Under the pieces are notes generated by a model that made no database searches, was not told where the DNA came from, and saw only the letters and a program-made list of their open reading frames with translations. A stretch of DNA of 64,000 nucleotides, taken from CAVTQZ01 sp963737015. Its GTDB lineage: Bacteria; Actinomycetota; Acidimicrobiia; Acidimicrobiales; UBA8190. The position numbers and the translations under genes were made by a program. The stretch is taken from positions 2,170,001-2,234,000 of the forward strand of contig CAVTQZ010000001.1 of the NCBI GenBank assembly GCA_963737015.1. The letters are read 5' to 3'. Positions 8,735 to 16,995 of this stretch are shown here, piece after piece (the stretch's first letter is position 1; each line of letters opens with the position of its first letter).

Positions 8735-9207
8735 AGTGGGTAACCAATTCCGAGGAAAATATGCAACAGCAGGGCCACTATCGGAGAAATCGTGTCAGTG
8801 GCCCCGTCATCTAGCTGCATCTGTCGAATGCGTGCCGCTGTCGTGTAACTGCTGACGAGCGGTGGGATGAAAAACAGGATCGCACCAATGCTGATCGCTG
8901 CGACGGCCCAGCCCGGCGACACCTTTATGTCGGGGTCGTGACGACGAATCTCGTCATTGATCTTGTAGTACCACACGAGGTAGTAGATCCCGAAAGTGAT
9001 GATCGACAAACCCAGTACGGTAGCTGGGCTGCGATCTTTGCCGAGGCCGGTCTCCGTAACTACCGGCCGGTTCGCTACTGCCGCCTGCACTGCTTGAGGC
9101 GGCATGGAAGGGGGTGGCGGCGGCTGATAGTTCGGATGCCGTTCAGGTGGATACCACTTCCCATCGGATGCTTGCCACCAACCGGGACCGCCCGACGTAT
9201 CGCTCAT
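8665..9207 (-). CDS. DUF4234 membrane protein with N-terminal GWWQASDGKWYPPE motif
   Basis: Begins with the short actinobacterial motif PGWWQASDGKWYPPE, followed by a Pro-rich linker of about 25 residues. The DUF4234-like part has three or four hydrophobic helices (VLGLSIITFGIYYLVWYYKI, GWAVAAISIGAILFFIPPLV, ISPIVALLLHIFLGIGYPLY). The WYPPE motif recurs on many unrelated membrane proteins of Acidimicrobiia-type bacteria and may be a cytoplasmic recruitment tag (inference). The function is unknown. The gene diverges from the exporter at 9324 and overlaps the VOC tail at its 3' end. Confidence 0.83.
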   Translation of the reverse strand: MSDTSGGPGWWQASDGKWYPPERHPNYQPPPPPSMPPQAVQAAVANRPVVTETGLGKDRSPATVLGLSIITFGIYYLVWYYKINDEIRRHDPDIKVSPGWAVAAISIGAILFFIPPLVSSYTTAARIRQMQLDDGATDTISPIVALLLHIFLGIGYPLYIASQLREHWHGHRRAVRSATG

Positions 9208-9323
9208 ACCCTGTCCCCTCCCTTCTATCCCGCAGCGGGACCGCCTGGAAAGGTAGCGCGTGGCGCGGCCCCATGCTTCGGATCAACCGGGCGACCTAGC
9301 GTGTGCTCCCGAAAAGGGAGCCG

Positions 9324-11390
9324 ATGACGGAGACGATGGCCATCGCCGGCGAGCACCACGCTCGTCGGCCAGAACTGAGCCGGAGACGCACCCTTCTCGT
9401 AATCAGTGCGCTTCTGCTCGGGATGCTTCTCGCGGCGCTCGATCAGACGGTGGTCGCGACGGCACTGCCCACAATTGCGGGCGACCTGCATGGGCTGTCA
9501 CATCTTGCGTGGGTCGTAACCGCGTATCTATTGGCGTCGACCGCCTCAACTCCACTGTGGGGGAAGCTCGGAGACCTCTACGGCCGGAAGGTCTTCTTTC
9601 AGGCTGCCATCCTGATCTTCCTCGCCGGTTCGGTCCTGGCTGGGCTCTCGCAATCGATGGTGGAACTGATCGCGCTGCGCGCCGTGCAGGGAATCGGCGG
9701 AGGCGGCTTGCTGGTCGGCGCCCAGACGATCGTCGGCGACGTGGTGGAACCGCGCGACCGCGGAAGGTACCAGGGGTTGTTCGGTGCGGTCTTCGGCGTC
9801 TCGAGCGTTCTCGGCCCACTGATCGGTGGTTTCTTCGTGGACGACCTCTCGTGGCGTTGGGTCTTCTACATCAATCTGCCGATCGGCGCGCTGGCTCTGT
9901 TGGTTGTGGCGGCAGTTCTGCCCAGCCAACTGGAGAGACGCCCGCACAAGATCGACTACCTCGGAACCGTCTTGCTTGCTGCGATCGCGACGTCCCTCGT
10001 TCTCTTCACCTCGCTCGGCGGGACGACCTTTCCCTGGGTCTCTGCACCGATCATCATCCTCGAGATCGCGCCCGTGGTCCTCACCGTGGCGTTCGTCTTC
10101 GTCGAACGGCGAGCTTCTGAGCCTGTCCTGCCGCTCACTCTGTTCCGGAACCGTGTCTTCGCAGCTTCCAGCGCTGTTGGGTTCATCGTGGGATTCGCCA
10201 TGTTCGGATCTCTCACCTACCTGCCGCAGTACATGCAGATCGTGAAGGGGTTGACCCCGACCGTCTCGGGGCTGCGCCTTGTGCCACTCATGGCCGGATT
10301 GCTCGTGACATCGACCCTCGTAGGACAGCTGGTGAGCCGACTCGGGCGTTACAAGATCTATCCGATATTCGGTACGGCGATCATGGCAGTAGGTCTGTAC
10401 CTCTTGTCGAAGCTCCAGGCGGACACCGGCACCCTCGTGTCGTCGTTCTACATGTTCGTGCTCGGAGTCGGCATTGGCGGTGCTCTTCAGGTACTCGTGA
10501 TCGCTGTGCAGAACGCGGTCGACTATTCGGACCTGGGAGCAGCAACGTCGGGGGCGACCTTCTTCCGTTCGATCGGAGGGTCCTTCGGGACCGCCGTCTT
10601 CGGAGCGGTCTTCGCGAATGTCGTCGTGCGCAACATCACGTCTCACCTCCACGGGCTGTCGTTGCCACACGGACTGTCGGCGTCCGCCGGGGCCAGCCCG
10701 GCCGTGCTCGCGCGCCTGCCGGCCCCGCTGCACAGTGCGATCGTCCTCGGTTACGCCGCCTCGATCCGGACCGTGTTCCTCGTCGCAGCACCCATTGGCG
10801 TGGCGGCCTTTCTAATGTCCTGGACGTTGAAGGAAGAGCCATTGCGGACGACGAGCAAGGCCCCGGACCCCGCCGACACCCTTGCACCCACCTCGCGACC
10901 CGCGGTGCGCAGTTCGCAGGACGAGATGGAGCGCGCGGTCACATCGCTTCTGCACCGCGACCGCCGCCAGGAGATCTATCGGGAGCTCGTTCAAGCTGCC
11001 GGCGTCGATGTGCCACCGAGGGCAGCTTGGATACTTCTTCGGATTCACGAACATCCCGGCATGTCCAGGGCCGCTCTCGCCGAGCACCTTCACATCGACG
11101 GAGCGGACATGGAAGACAGGCTCGGAGAGCTCACCCAGCTCGGCTATCTCGGTGCCGCCACGTCCTCAGATGGGCAGATCACACTGACGCAAAACGGCGA
11201 GGAGGCCTCCGAGCAACTCTTCGAAGCCCGGCAAAACGGCATCGCGAGGCTGCTCGCAGATTGGAATCCCGAGCGTCACCCGGAGCTGATGGCTCTCTTG
11301 AAGCGGATCAGCCATCACATGGCTGCACACGTGACCGCGGGCAATTCAGCAATCGAACGCGGCCTGGTGCATTCGAACGAACCGGAATAG
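9324..11390 (+). CDS. DHA2-family (EmrB/QacA) MFS drug exporter fused to a C-terminal MarR-like winged-helix domain
   Basis: Proton-driven multidrug efflux pump of the 14-TM DHA2 type. Signatures are LDQTVVATALPTIAGDL in TM1, the motif A region WGKLGDLYGRKVFFQ, and QGIGGGGLLVGAQTIVGDVVEPRDRGRYQGLFG. The transporter ends at about residue 500. A further ~180 residues (DRRQEIYRELVQAAG, AAWILLRIHEHPGMSRAALAEHLHI, LGELTQLGYLGAATSSDGQITLTQNG) read as a winged helix of the MarR type. AAAGGGAG lies just before ATG 9324; ATG 9336 is an alternative start. The fused domain may sense ligand or tie expression to the pump. Confidence 0.92.
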   Translation: MTETMAIAGEHHARRPELSRRRTLLVISALLLGMLLAALDQTVVATALPTIAGDLHGLSHLAWVVTAYLLASTASTPLWGKLGDLYGRKVFFQAAILIFLAGSVLAGLSQSMVELIALRAVQGIGGGGLLVGAQTIVGDVVEPRDRGRYQGLFGAVFGVSSVLGPLIGGFFVDDLSWRWVFYINLPIGALALLVVAAVLPSQLERRPHKIDYLGTVLLAAIATSLVLFTSLGGTTFPWVSAPIIILEIAPVVLTVAFVFVERRASEPVLPLTLFRNRVFAASSAVGFIVGFAMFGSLTYLPQYMQIVKGLTPTVSGLRLVPLMAGLLVTSTLVGQLVSRLGRYKIYPIFGTAIMAVGLYLLSKLQADTGTLVSSFYMFVLGVGIGGALQVLVIAVQNAVDYSDLGAATSGATFFRSIGGSFGTAVFGAVFANVVVRNITSHLHGLSLPHGLSASAGASPAVLARLPAPLHSAIVLGYAASIRTVFLVAAPIGVAAFLMSWTLKEEPLRTTSKAPDPADTLAPTSRPAVRSSQDEMERAVTSLLHRDRRQEIYRELVQAAGVDVPPRAAWILLRIHEHPGMSRAALAEHLHIDGADMEDRLGELTQLGYLGAATSSDGQITLTQNGEEASEQLFEARQNGIARLLADWNPERHPELMALLKRISHHMAAHVTAGNSAIERGLVHSNEPE

Positions 11391-11408
11391 GACAGCGGCG
11401 CTGGTCCT

Positions 11409-11462
11409 CGTCGTTGCGCAGTCGCTCGTCGCTGCGCAGTCGCTCGTCGCTCCGCAACAGGC
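11409..11462. repeat. 18-bp tandem repeat, three copies
   Basis: Three 18-bp units (11409-11426, 11427-11444, 11445-11462) of the form CGTCGCTGCGCAGTCGCT. The outer units carry GTTGCG and CGCAAC, which can pair across the array. The repeat lies in the 92-bp convergent gap between the exporter and the UBP zinc-finger gene. There is no T run, so it is not a typical terminator. Confidence 0.8.
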
Positions 11463-11482
11463 GGCACCAAACCGGCCGTGCC

Positions 11483-11833
11483 TCAGTGCAGCTTGGTCAT
11501 CCAATCCGCCGGCACGTTCCCCGCAGGCCCGGGTACCGGCTGGGCGACAGGATGGTGATCGGGGGGCGCCAGTATGGGCCCTTCGTAGTACTCCTCCGAG
11601 GCGTAGTCCCAGTACCAGTCCTCACCCGGCTCGAAGCTGCGTATGAGGCTGTGCCCGCTATCAGAAGCGTGGCGCCTTGCGTGCTGGCTAGGAGACGAAT
11701 CGCAGCAACCGATGTGACCACACTTCGCACATCGGCGTAGATGGAACCACCAGCCGTCCTCCAAGAGACATTCGACGCAACCGATACCGCTCGGGGCGGC
11801 GGTCGGATCGATGCGAGCGTCCGGATCAGTCAC
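11483..11833 (-). CDS. UBP-type zinc-finger protein
   Basis: A 116-aa protein that is essentially one ZnF-UBP domain: GCVECLLEDGWWFHLRRCAKCGHIGCCDSS, followed by QHARRHASDSGHSLIRSFEPGEDWYWDY. The Cys and His ligands and the terminal GEDWYWDY are conserved. In eukaryotes this fold binds ubiquitin C-termini; bacterial stand-alone copies are common in actinobacteria and have no established role. Its start overlaps the stop of the upstream GNAT gene by 4 bp, so the two are probably translationally coupled. Confidence 0.9.
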   Translation of the reverse strand: MTDPDARIDPTAAPSGIGCVECLLEDGWWFHLRRCAKCGHIGCCDSSPSQHARRHASDSGHSLIRSFEPGEDWYWDYASEEYYEGPILAPPDHHPVAQPVPGPAGNVPADWMTKLH

Positions 11834-12162
11834 GTACGCAGCCTACGGACCGCACCCCAGTCGACGTTCACTGCACGCGCTGCGTCCGGGTTCTTGCGAA
11901 GCCACCTTCTCGTAAAGGGACACAGCGGCACGATCGTGAACCCTCCCTGGGCGGCCTTTTCTATGGCGGCGCGCACGAGCTGGCCGCCGATGCCCCTTCC
12001 GCCTATCTCTTCGGGAACACCCGCATGCAGGACCACCATGCGATCGCCGTCCATCTCGTACACGAGCTCTGCAACCGAGCCTCCGCTCTCTGCCACGAGG
12101 CGCCCCCCGTCGGGATGGTCTTGGACGCCCGGAGCTTTCTCGTCGTGGTCGTGTTGTGGCAT
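11830..12162 (-). CDS. GNAT-family N-acetyltransferase (small YjdJ-like type)
   Basis: About 110 aa with the compact GNAT layout: ELVYEMDGDRMVVLHAGVPEEIGGRGIGGQLVRAAIEKA contains the acetyl-CoA binding (R/Q)-x-x-G-x-G/A loop. It is followed by FTIVPLCPFTRRWLRKNPD, typical of the YjdJ-like group with its conserved Cys. ATG 12162 is preferred; an in-frame start at 12204 would add 14 residues of unlikely sequence. It overlaps the UBP zinc-finger gene by 4 bp. The substrate is unknown. Confidence 0.82.
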   Translation of the reverse strand: MPQHDHDEKAPGVQDHPDGGRLVAESGGSVAELVYEMDGDRMVVLHAGVPEEIGGRGIGGQLVRAAIEKAAQGGFTIVPLCPFTRRWLRKNPDAARAVNVDWGAVRRLRT

Positions 12163-12361
12163 TGGGCTCAACCTACCGGCGGCCCCCGATTCGCCCGTCA
12201 TCACTGATCACGGGCGTTCCTGAGCCTCTATCGTCAGGACAAGGTAGGTCATTCGCGCCCGTTGCCCTAGGGCAGATCAACCGACAAAAACGAGGTCTCG
12301 GCAGGCTGACCGGATTGCGACGGCGGCGGCCGGGACGACCACCGGACGGCCAGACCAAAGA

Positions 12362-14022
12362 ATGCAAGCCCGCCCAGGACCAAAGCACGTCCGCTCTCGA
12401 AAGGCTGCGGCACGCTCCTGGACATCAGATCGTGGCCGGCTACGTCCTCGTCGTCGTGCCCGTCGCGGCGCCCACGCCCCCGTCGGCAGCCGTATCTCCA
12501 ATCGCGTGGTCCTCACGACGTGCATCCTCGCGGGCGTGCTCTGCTCGCTGCTCGCCGTGTACGGACTTGCGCCTACGAGCGCAGTGATCGCCCCCTCCTC
12601 ATCTCCCATTTCCGCGTGGACGACCGGACTGAGCGCAGGCGTCTCAACTGGAAGCATCACGAATCTCTCCGATCAGTCGCTGTCGAAGACCATGGCGGGA
12701 ATCGACTCAGCGGGCGCCACCTGGGTGAGGCTCGAGGTGGACTGGCCGGTCGCCGAAGGGAGCCAGGGAAACTTCGACTGGTCTCCGTCCGATCGTGTGA
12801 TAGGCGAGGCGATGTCGCACGGGCTGCAGGTCGACCTCCTCGTAAATGGATCGGGACCGGGCAACGTTCCGTCTTGGGCTAAGACCAACGGATATCCCGA
12901 CCCTTCGAAGTTCGCTTCATTCGCCGCCGCCACCGCACGTCATTACGGTTCCATGGGAATCCACACATATGAGATATGGAACGAGCCGAACCTGGCGTCC
13001 GACTGGGGGCCGCAGGTCTCACCCGTCGGCTACACGGCCCTTCTGATACAGGCATACAACTCGATAAAGGCGGTCGACCCATTGGACTTCGTCATCTCGG
13101 GGGGCCTCGCGCCGGCCGACGACGCCGCTGACGGTTCGACGATGTCGCCGCGCACCTTCCTCGCCGACATGTATGCGGCCGGAGCTCAGGGTCACATGGA
13201 CGCCGTAGGTGTCCATCCCTACTGTTTTCCCTGCAGCGCCGACCGACACGGCCAGCGCTTCGTGGAACTTCTTCTACAACCTCCCGGGCTGGATCTATCA
13301 GGAAATGGAGATGCACGGAGACGGCGGCAAAAAGGTCTGGATGACCGAGTTCGGTGCTCCGACCGGAAGCGCGACCTCCGACGGCGCAGTTTCGGAGCAG
13401 CAACAGGCTCAGATGATCACCGAGGCGTTCAGCGAAGCCGAACAATGGGCATGGGCTGGCCCCCTCTTCGTCTACGACTGGCAGGACGGTTCGGACGCTG
13501 GCTCGGTCTATGACAACTTCGGACTACTGGACGCGTCGTGGAACGCCAAGCCGGCGCTGGCAGCGTTCGAGAATTCGGCCCGACAGCTCCTGGCGAGCCG
13601 AGGTTTCGGTTCGATCCTCGGTCCGGCTTCGGGGTCGTCGGTGATCCCCTCGCAACGCACTTCCACGGGGACCACGTTCCCGACGGGACCCGCCACAGCT
13701 GCAGCGGGGTGGCTCCAGTACGGCATCTGCCTCTGCCCCCACGAACGGATCAGCCCCACAGATCGCTGGACTGGCCGAGGTCGGCCAGACACTCTCGGCT
13801 TCCACCGGCTCTTGGTTCGGAACTCCGAATTCGTTCGCGTATCAATGGGAACGCTGCGTATTGCTCATGTGCTTCACGATCAGCTCTGCCAGGGGCGCGA
13901 CGTACAAGCTCGACGGTTCGGACGCCGGGTACGTGATGAGGGTCGTCGTCACCGCTTCGAACAGTGGTGGCGCAAGCTCCGCGACCTCGCCGCCGAGCGC
14001 ACCTGTGCGAACCGGATCATGA
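12362..14022 (+). CDS. Secreted glycoside hydrolase (clan GH-A, GH5/GH39-like) with C-terminal Ig-like domain; two +1 frame breaks
   Basis: Three consecutive frames join into one protein of about 552 aa. The N-terminus has an Arg-rich segment and one hydrophobic helix (VVLTTCILAGVLCSLLAVYG), suggesting export or anchoring. The TIM barrel has TYEIWNEPNLASDW, with the acid/base Glu, and, after the first break, VWMTEFGAPTG with the nucleophile Glu. The C-terminal frame encodes a bacterial Ig-like repeat (GLAEVGQTLSASTGSW, SFAYQWERC, YVMRVVVTASNSGG). The breaks lie at TTTTCCC (13225-13231) and GGGG (13706-13709); removing one base at each restores HPYCFPAAPTD and a Gly/Ser linker. The TGA overlaps the SDR start. 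Likely sequencing insertions, otherwise a pseudogene. Confidence 0.8.
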
Positions 14023-14855
14023 AGACGTTCCTCGTAAGCGGGTCGTCGACAGGAATCGGCGAGGCTTGCGCCCTTCGTCTCGACCGTCTCGGCCATCGCG
14101 TCTATGCCGGCGTCAGGAAAGAGGAGGACGCCGCTCAGCTGAGTGCGAAAGCTTCCGAGCGACTCGTACCGGTCCGGCTTGACGTCACCGACGACTCACA
14201 GATAGCAGAGGTCGCGCGACGCATCGAGCAGGAAGCCGGATTGTTGAACGGGGTCGTCAACAATGCGGGCATTGCCAAGGGTGGTCCGCTCGAGTACCTG
14301 CCGCTCGAGGTGTGGCGCGAGCAACTGGAGGTGAACGTTCTCGGCCATGTCGCGGTTACGCGGGCGCTCCTGCCCTGGATCCGGAGGGGGAACGGACGGA
14401 TCGTCTTCGTGGGCTCCATCAGCGGCAAGGTCTCGACTTCGCTCATGGGCCCGTACGGAGCCTCGAAGTTCGCGATCGAGGCGATCGCCGAGTCGTTACG
14501 ACAGGAGCTGCACCCGTGGAGGATCTGGGTCTCCGTCATAGAGCCCGGGGCGGTCAAAACCGCGATCTGGGAGAAGGGACGTCGTGAAGCTGACAACGTC
14601 GAGCAGATGCTCCCGGCCGAGGCGAAGGATCTATACGCCAGTCACGTGACTGCGATCCGAAAAGGCATCGAGATGCAGGACCGCAACGGTGTCGACCCGG
14701 ACAAGGTGGCGAGGGCCGTCCAGCACGCTCTCTTCTCCGCACGGCCCAAGGCGCGCTACCTCGTCGGGATGGACGCAAGGGTGCAGAGCGCTCTCGCGCG
14801 CCTCGTACCTCAGCGGCCCCGCGAGGCGATAATCCGTAGGTTCGCCGGGCCCTGA
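14019..14855 (+). CDS. Short-chain dehydrogenase/reductase
   Basis: Classical SDR of 278 aa that uses NAD(P). The cofactor motif is SGSSTGIGEACALRL (TGxxxGIG type), then VVNNAGIAKGGPLEYL (NNAG), the catalytic Ser in VGSISGKVS and the YxxxK in GPYGASKFAIEAIAESLRQEL. Its ATG overlaps the TGA of the glycoside hydrolase (ATGA), suggesting coupling if that gene is intact. The OsmC gene follows after 7 bp. The substrate is unknown; lipid or ketone metabolism is common for this subgroup. Confidence 0.92.
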   Translation: MKTFLVSGSSTGIGEACALRLDRLGHRVYAGVRKEEDAAQLSAKASERLVPVRLDVTDDSQIAEVARRIEQEAGLLNGVVNNAGIAKGGPLEYLPLEVWREQLEVNVLGHVAVTRALLPWIRRGNGRIVFVGSISGKVSTSLMGPYGASKFAIEAIAESLRQELHPWRIWVSVIEPGAVKTAIWEKGRREADNVEQMLPAEAKDLYASHVTAIRKGIEMQDRNGVDPDKVARAVQHALFSARPKARYLVGMDARVQSALARLVPQRPREAIIRRFAGP

Positions 14856-14862
14856 GGAACAC

Positions 14863-15339
14863 GTGAACCACGTGAGCCACGTTCACACCTACAAAACGAG
14901 CTGCTCCTGGGTGGGCTCGACCGCATCCGGTTACGAGAGTTACGACCGCACGCACCGAATATCGGCATCCGGCCAAGATCTAACTCTCTCTTCGGACGCT
15001 GCTTTCCGTGGCGATCCGAGCATGCTGAACCCCGAAGAGTTGCTCGTGATGGCTGCCTCCTCGTGCCAGCTCCTGGCCTTTCTGGCGGTTGCTTCGCGGG
15101 CGCGAATCGACATCGTCTCCTACGAGGACGAAGCCGTGGGCGAGATGCCCGAGGAGGAAAAACCGATGCGGCTCACCCGGATCCTTTTGAAGCCACGGAT
15201 CGTCGTCTCGAGCGAAGCCGAGGTCTCCGAAGAGCGGATGCTCCGGATGGTGGAGGTCGCCCACCGCGAGTGCTTCATCGCCAACAGCTTGCGCACCTCG
15301 GTCGAGATCGAGCCGACGCTCGTGTGGAACGGGTCGTGA
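14863..15339 (+). CDS. OsmC family peroxiredoxin-like protein
   Basis: A 158-aa OsmC/Ohr-fold protein. LNPEELLVMAASSCQLLAFL carries the first conserved Cys, and VAHRECFIANSL the second; these are the redox pair that reduces organic hydroperoxides in characterised members. GAGGA about 5 nt upstream supports GTG 14863. The stop overlaps the GTG of the following membrane protein by 4 bp (GTGA). It probably has an oxidative-stress role, but the substrate is not determined. Confidence 0.88.
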   Translation: MNHVSHVHTYKTSCSWVGSTASGYESYDRTHRISASGQDLTLSSDAAFRGDPSMLNPEELLVMAASSCQLLAFLAVASRARIDIVSYEDEAVGEMPEEEKPMRLTRILLKPRIVVSSEAEVSEERMLRMVEVAHRECFIANSLRTSVEIEPTLVWNGS

Positions 15340-16133
15340 GCTCCGCGCTTCCGGACATACCCGAGGTGCCCGAGGCGCCCAAGGTGCCGGAGGGGCCCGC
15401 GGCGCCGGAGCCCGGCGCCGGCGCCGGCGTCGGCACTGCGGACGCGGGCGCCGAGTCGCACGCGATCGCCGCTCTGTCGATCCGAAGGCTCGCCCCACAG
15501 ATCCTCACGGGCGGCGTTGCGCCTTTCGTCGTTTACGAGCTTGGTCGCCACTTCGGGCTTGCCGACCCGACAGCGCTCGCTCTCTCGGCTCTCCCTCCGG
15601 GGGTGTCGGTCGTCGCCAGTTGGGCGTGGCGCAAGCGTCTCGATCCGATCGGCCTGATCGCTCTCATAGCCATCGTCGCCGGGCTGGTGGCAATGGCGTT
15701 CCTCAACGGAAACGAAGTCCTGTTCAAGGTTCGTGAATCCGTCGTCACCGGGGCGTTCGGGTTCCTCTGCCTCGTGTCGCTGGTGCTGCCGGTCAAACCC
15801 GCGATGTTCGTCATGGGCAGGGCCCTTACGGGTGACGCGACGAGCGGCAGTGACGCTTCCGAAGAGAGGGTGCGTGAGTTCGACGCTCTCTGGGAGGAGC
15901 CGCGTGCACGCAAGGTCTTCGTGCTCTTGACGCTCGTCTGGGGAATCGGCCTCCTAGGAGAAGCGTGCCTCCGGACCTCGCTGGTCTTCGTGTTGTCGAC
16001 GGGCGCATTCCTGGCGGTGACCCCGGCGCTTTTCTGGCTCGTGCTCGGTGCCCTGCTGTGGTTCACCGTCACCTACGTACGCTCATCGAGGCGCTTGGCC
16101 GTGTCGGACGCAGAGGCTGCTCCCTCCGGGTAA
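15336..16133 (+). CDS. VC0807-like integral membrane protein
   Basis: 265 aa from GTG 15336, which overlaps the OsmC stop. The first ~40 residues are low-complexity, rich in Pro, Glu, Ala and Gly. At least six hydrophobic helices follow, among them ILTGGVAPFVVYELGRHFG, LIALIAIVAGLVAMAFLNG, FGFLCLVSLVLPV and LLTLVWGIGLLGEACLRTSLVF. The arrangement, including the charged REFDALWEEPRARK loop between helices, resembles the VC0807 family of unknown function. It is the last gene of the plus-strand group. Confidence 0.78.
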   Translation: MSSALPDIPEVPEAPKVPEGPAAPEPGAGAGVGTADAGAESHAIAALSIRRLAPQILTGGVAPFVVYELGRHFGLADPTALALSALPPGVSVVASWAWRKRLDPIGLIALIAIVAGLVAMAFLNGNEVLFKVRESVVTGAFGFLCLVSLVLPVKPAMFVMGRALTGDATSGSDASEERVREFDALWEEPRARKVFVLLTLVWGIGLLGEACLRTSLVFVLSTGAFLAVTPALFWLVLGALLWFTVTYVRSSRRLAVSDAEAAPSG

Positions 16134-16137
16134 TCGG

Positions 16138-16602
16138 CTACACGATGGGCGGCAGCGCCTCACCCGTCTCGACAACCGTCTTGAGGTTGCTCAGGATGTA
16201 GGACCATCCCTTTACGCTCGACGCTGTCCTCGGAGACGCGTCGAGGCGGTCGTGGACGAGGGTGAGCTTGGAGAAACCACCCGGCTGCTCCTCGATCTCC
16301 CACGTCACCCGGCTCTCGGGCTCCGCAGCCATCTCCGGGTCGTAGAGGCTCCTCCATGTATGCGCGAGCCGGCGAGGAGGGTCAAATTCGAGCACAGTGT
16401 TCTCGCCCCACGTCTGACTGCGGTCCGGTGACAGGCTGCGTATCACCGAGCCGACCTCGTAGGTGGACTCCACCTGAGCGCCGTGGAAGAACTTCGCCAC
16501 TGTCTCGGGGTTGGTGATCGCGGACCACACGTCGTCCTGCGTCGCCTTTATGTAGAGCTGGTAAACCTGCGTCGACGTGGTCGATTGTGTGGCAGTACTC
16601 AT
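16138..16602 (-). CDS. SRPBCC/AHSA1-like domain protein
   Basis: 154 aa with the START/AHSA1 fold pattern: VYQLYIKATQDDVWSAITNPETVAKFF at the N-terminus, VLEFDPPRRLAHTWRSLYDP in the middle and TLVHDRLDASPRTASSVKGWSYILSNLKTVVETG at the end. Such proteins bind hydrophobic ligands and are frequently paired with an ArsR regulator, as here. The ATG at 16602 overlaps the ArsR stop (ATGA). The ligand is unknown. Confidence 0.9.
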   Translation of the reverse strand: MSTATQSTTSTQVYQLYIKATQDDVWSAITNPETVAKFFHGAQVESTYEVGSVIRSLSPDRSQTWGENTVLEFDPPRRLAHTWRSLYDPEMAAEPESRVTWEIEEQPGGFSKLTLVHDRLDASPRTASSVKGWSYILSNLKTVVETGEALPPIV

Positions 16603-16925
16603 CTCTTCGCCTCCAGTTGATCTTTGAGTTCCAACAGCGCCGCGGCCTTCCGGTCCCTGTACTTGTCGATCCAACGCTCGTAGACAAGGCGAATCGGCAT
16701 GGGGTTCAGATAGTGGTGCTTGTGGCGCCCCTGCTTGCGCGTGATGACGAGCCCGGCCATCTCCAACACCCCGAGGTGCTTCATGACCCCGAAACGCGTG
16801 AGGTCCGGCACCTCGGACTCGAGCTCGCCGAGCGTCATGCCGTCGCGCTCGAACAGCCGGTCGAGAAGCAGGCGCCTCGTGGGGTCCGCCAAGGCCTTGA
16901 AGACGAGGTCGGCGTCATCGTCCAC
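16599..16925 (-). CDS. ArsR/SmtB-family winged-helix repressor
   Basis: About 108 aa. Recognition sequence: DLVFKALADPTRRLLLDRLFERDGMTLGELE, FGVMKHLGVLEMAGLVITRKQGRHKHHYLN (helix-turn-helix and wing). No Cys metal-site motif is present, so it is of the ArsR-SRPBCC type rather than a metal sensor. GTG 16925 is chosen because a promoter ends 6 nt upstream, which suggests a leaderless transcript; an upstream in-frame start at 16961 would place the promoter inside the gene. It is coupled by a 4-bp overlap to the SRPBCC gene, probably its co-regulated effector. Confidence 0.88.
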   Translation of the reverse strand: MDDDADLVFKALADPTRRLLLDRLFERDGMTLGELESEVPDLTRFGVMKHLGVLEMAGLVITRKQGRHKHHYLNPMPIRLVYERWIDKYRDRKAAALLELKDQLEAKR

Positions 16926-16931
16926 ACCCAC

Positions 16932-16961
16932 ATCATACGTGAGTAAACAGTCACGTGTCAA
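16932..16961 (-). promoter_or_regulatory. Promoter with embedded palindromic operator for the arsR-SRPBCC pair
   Basis: On the minus strand TTGACA (16961-16956) and TATGAT (16937-16932) are separated by 18 bp and match the sigma-70 consensus closely. The spacer is almost entirely a palindrome, ACGTGA-N8-TCACGT (16937-16956). The predicted +1 falls at or next to GTG 16925. A repressor bound here would block polymerase directly, as is usual for ArsR autoregulation. Confidence 0.72.
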
Positions 16962-16995
16962 TCAAGTAACCTATTAGGGGCTATTTGCCGGGTCG

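Noticed and set aside
9546..10733. 395-codon minus-strand frame inside the exporter gene
   Set aside because: Antisense shadow, His/Asp/Arg-rich, without family features; the plus strand encodes the transporter.
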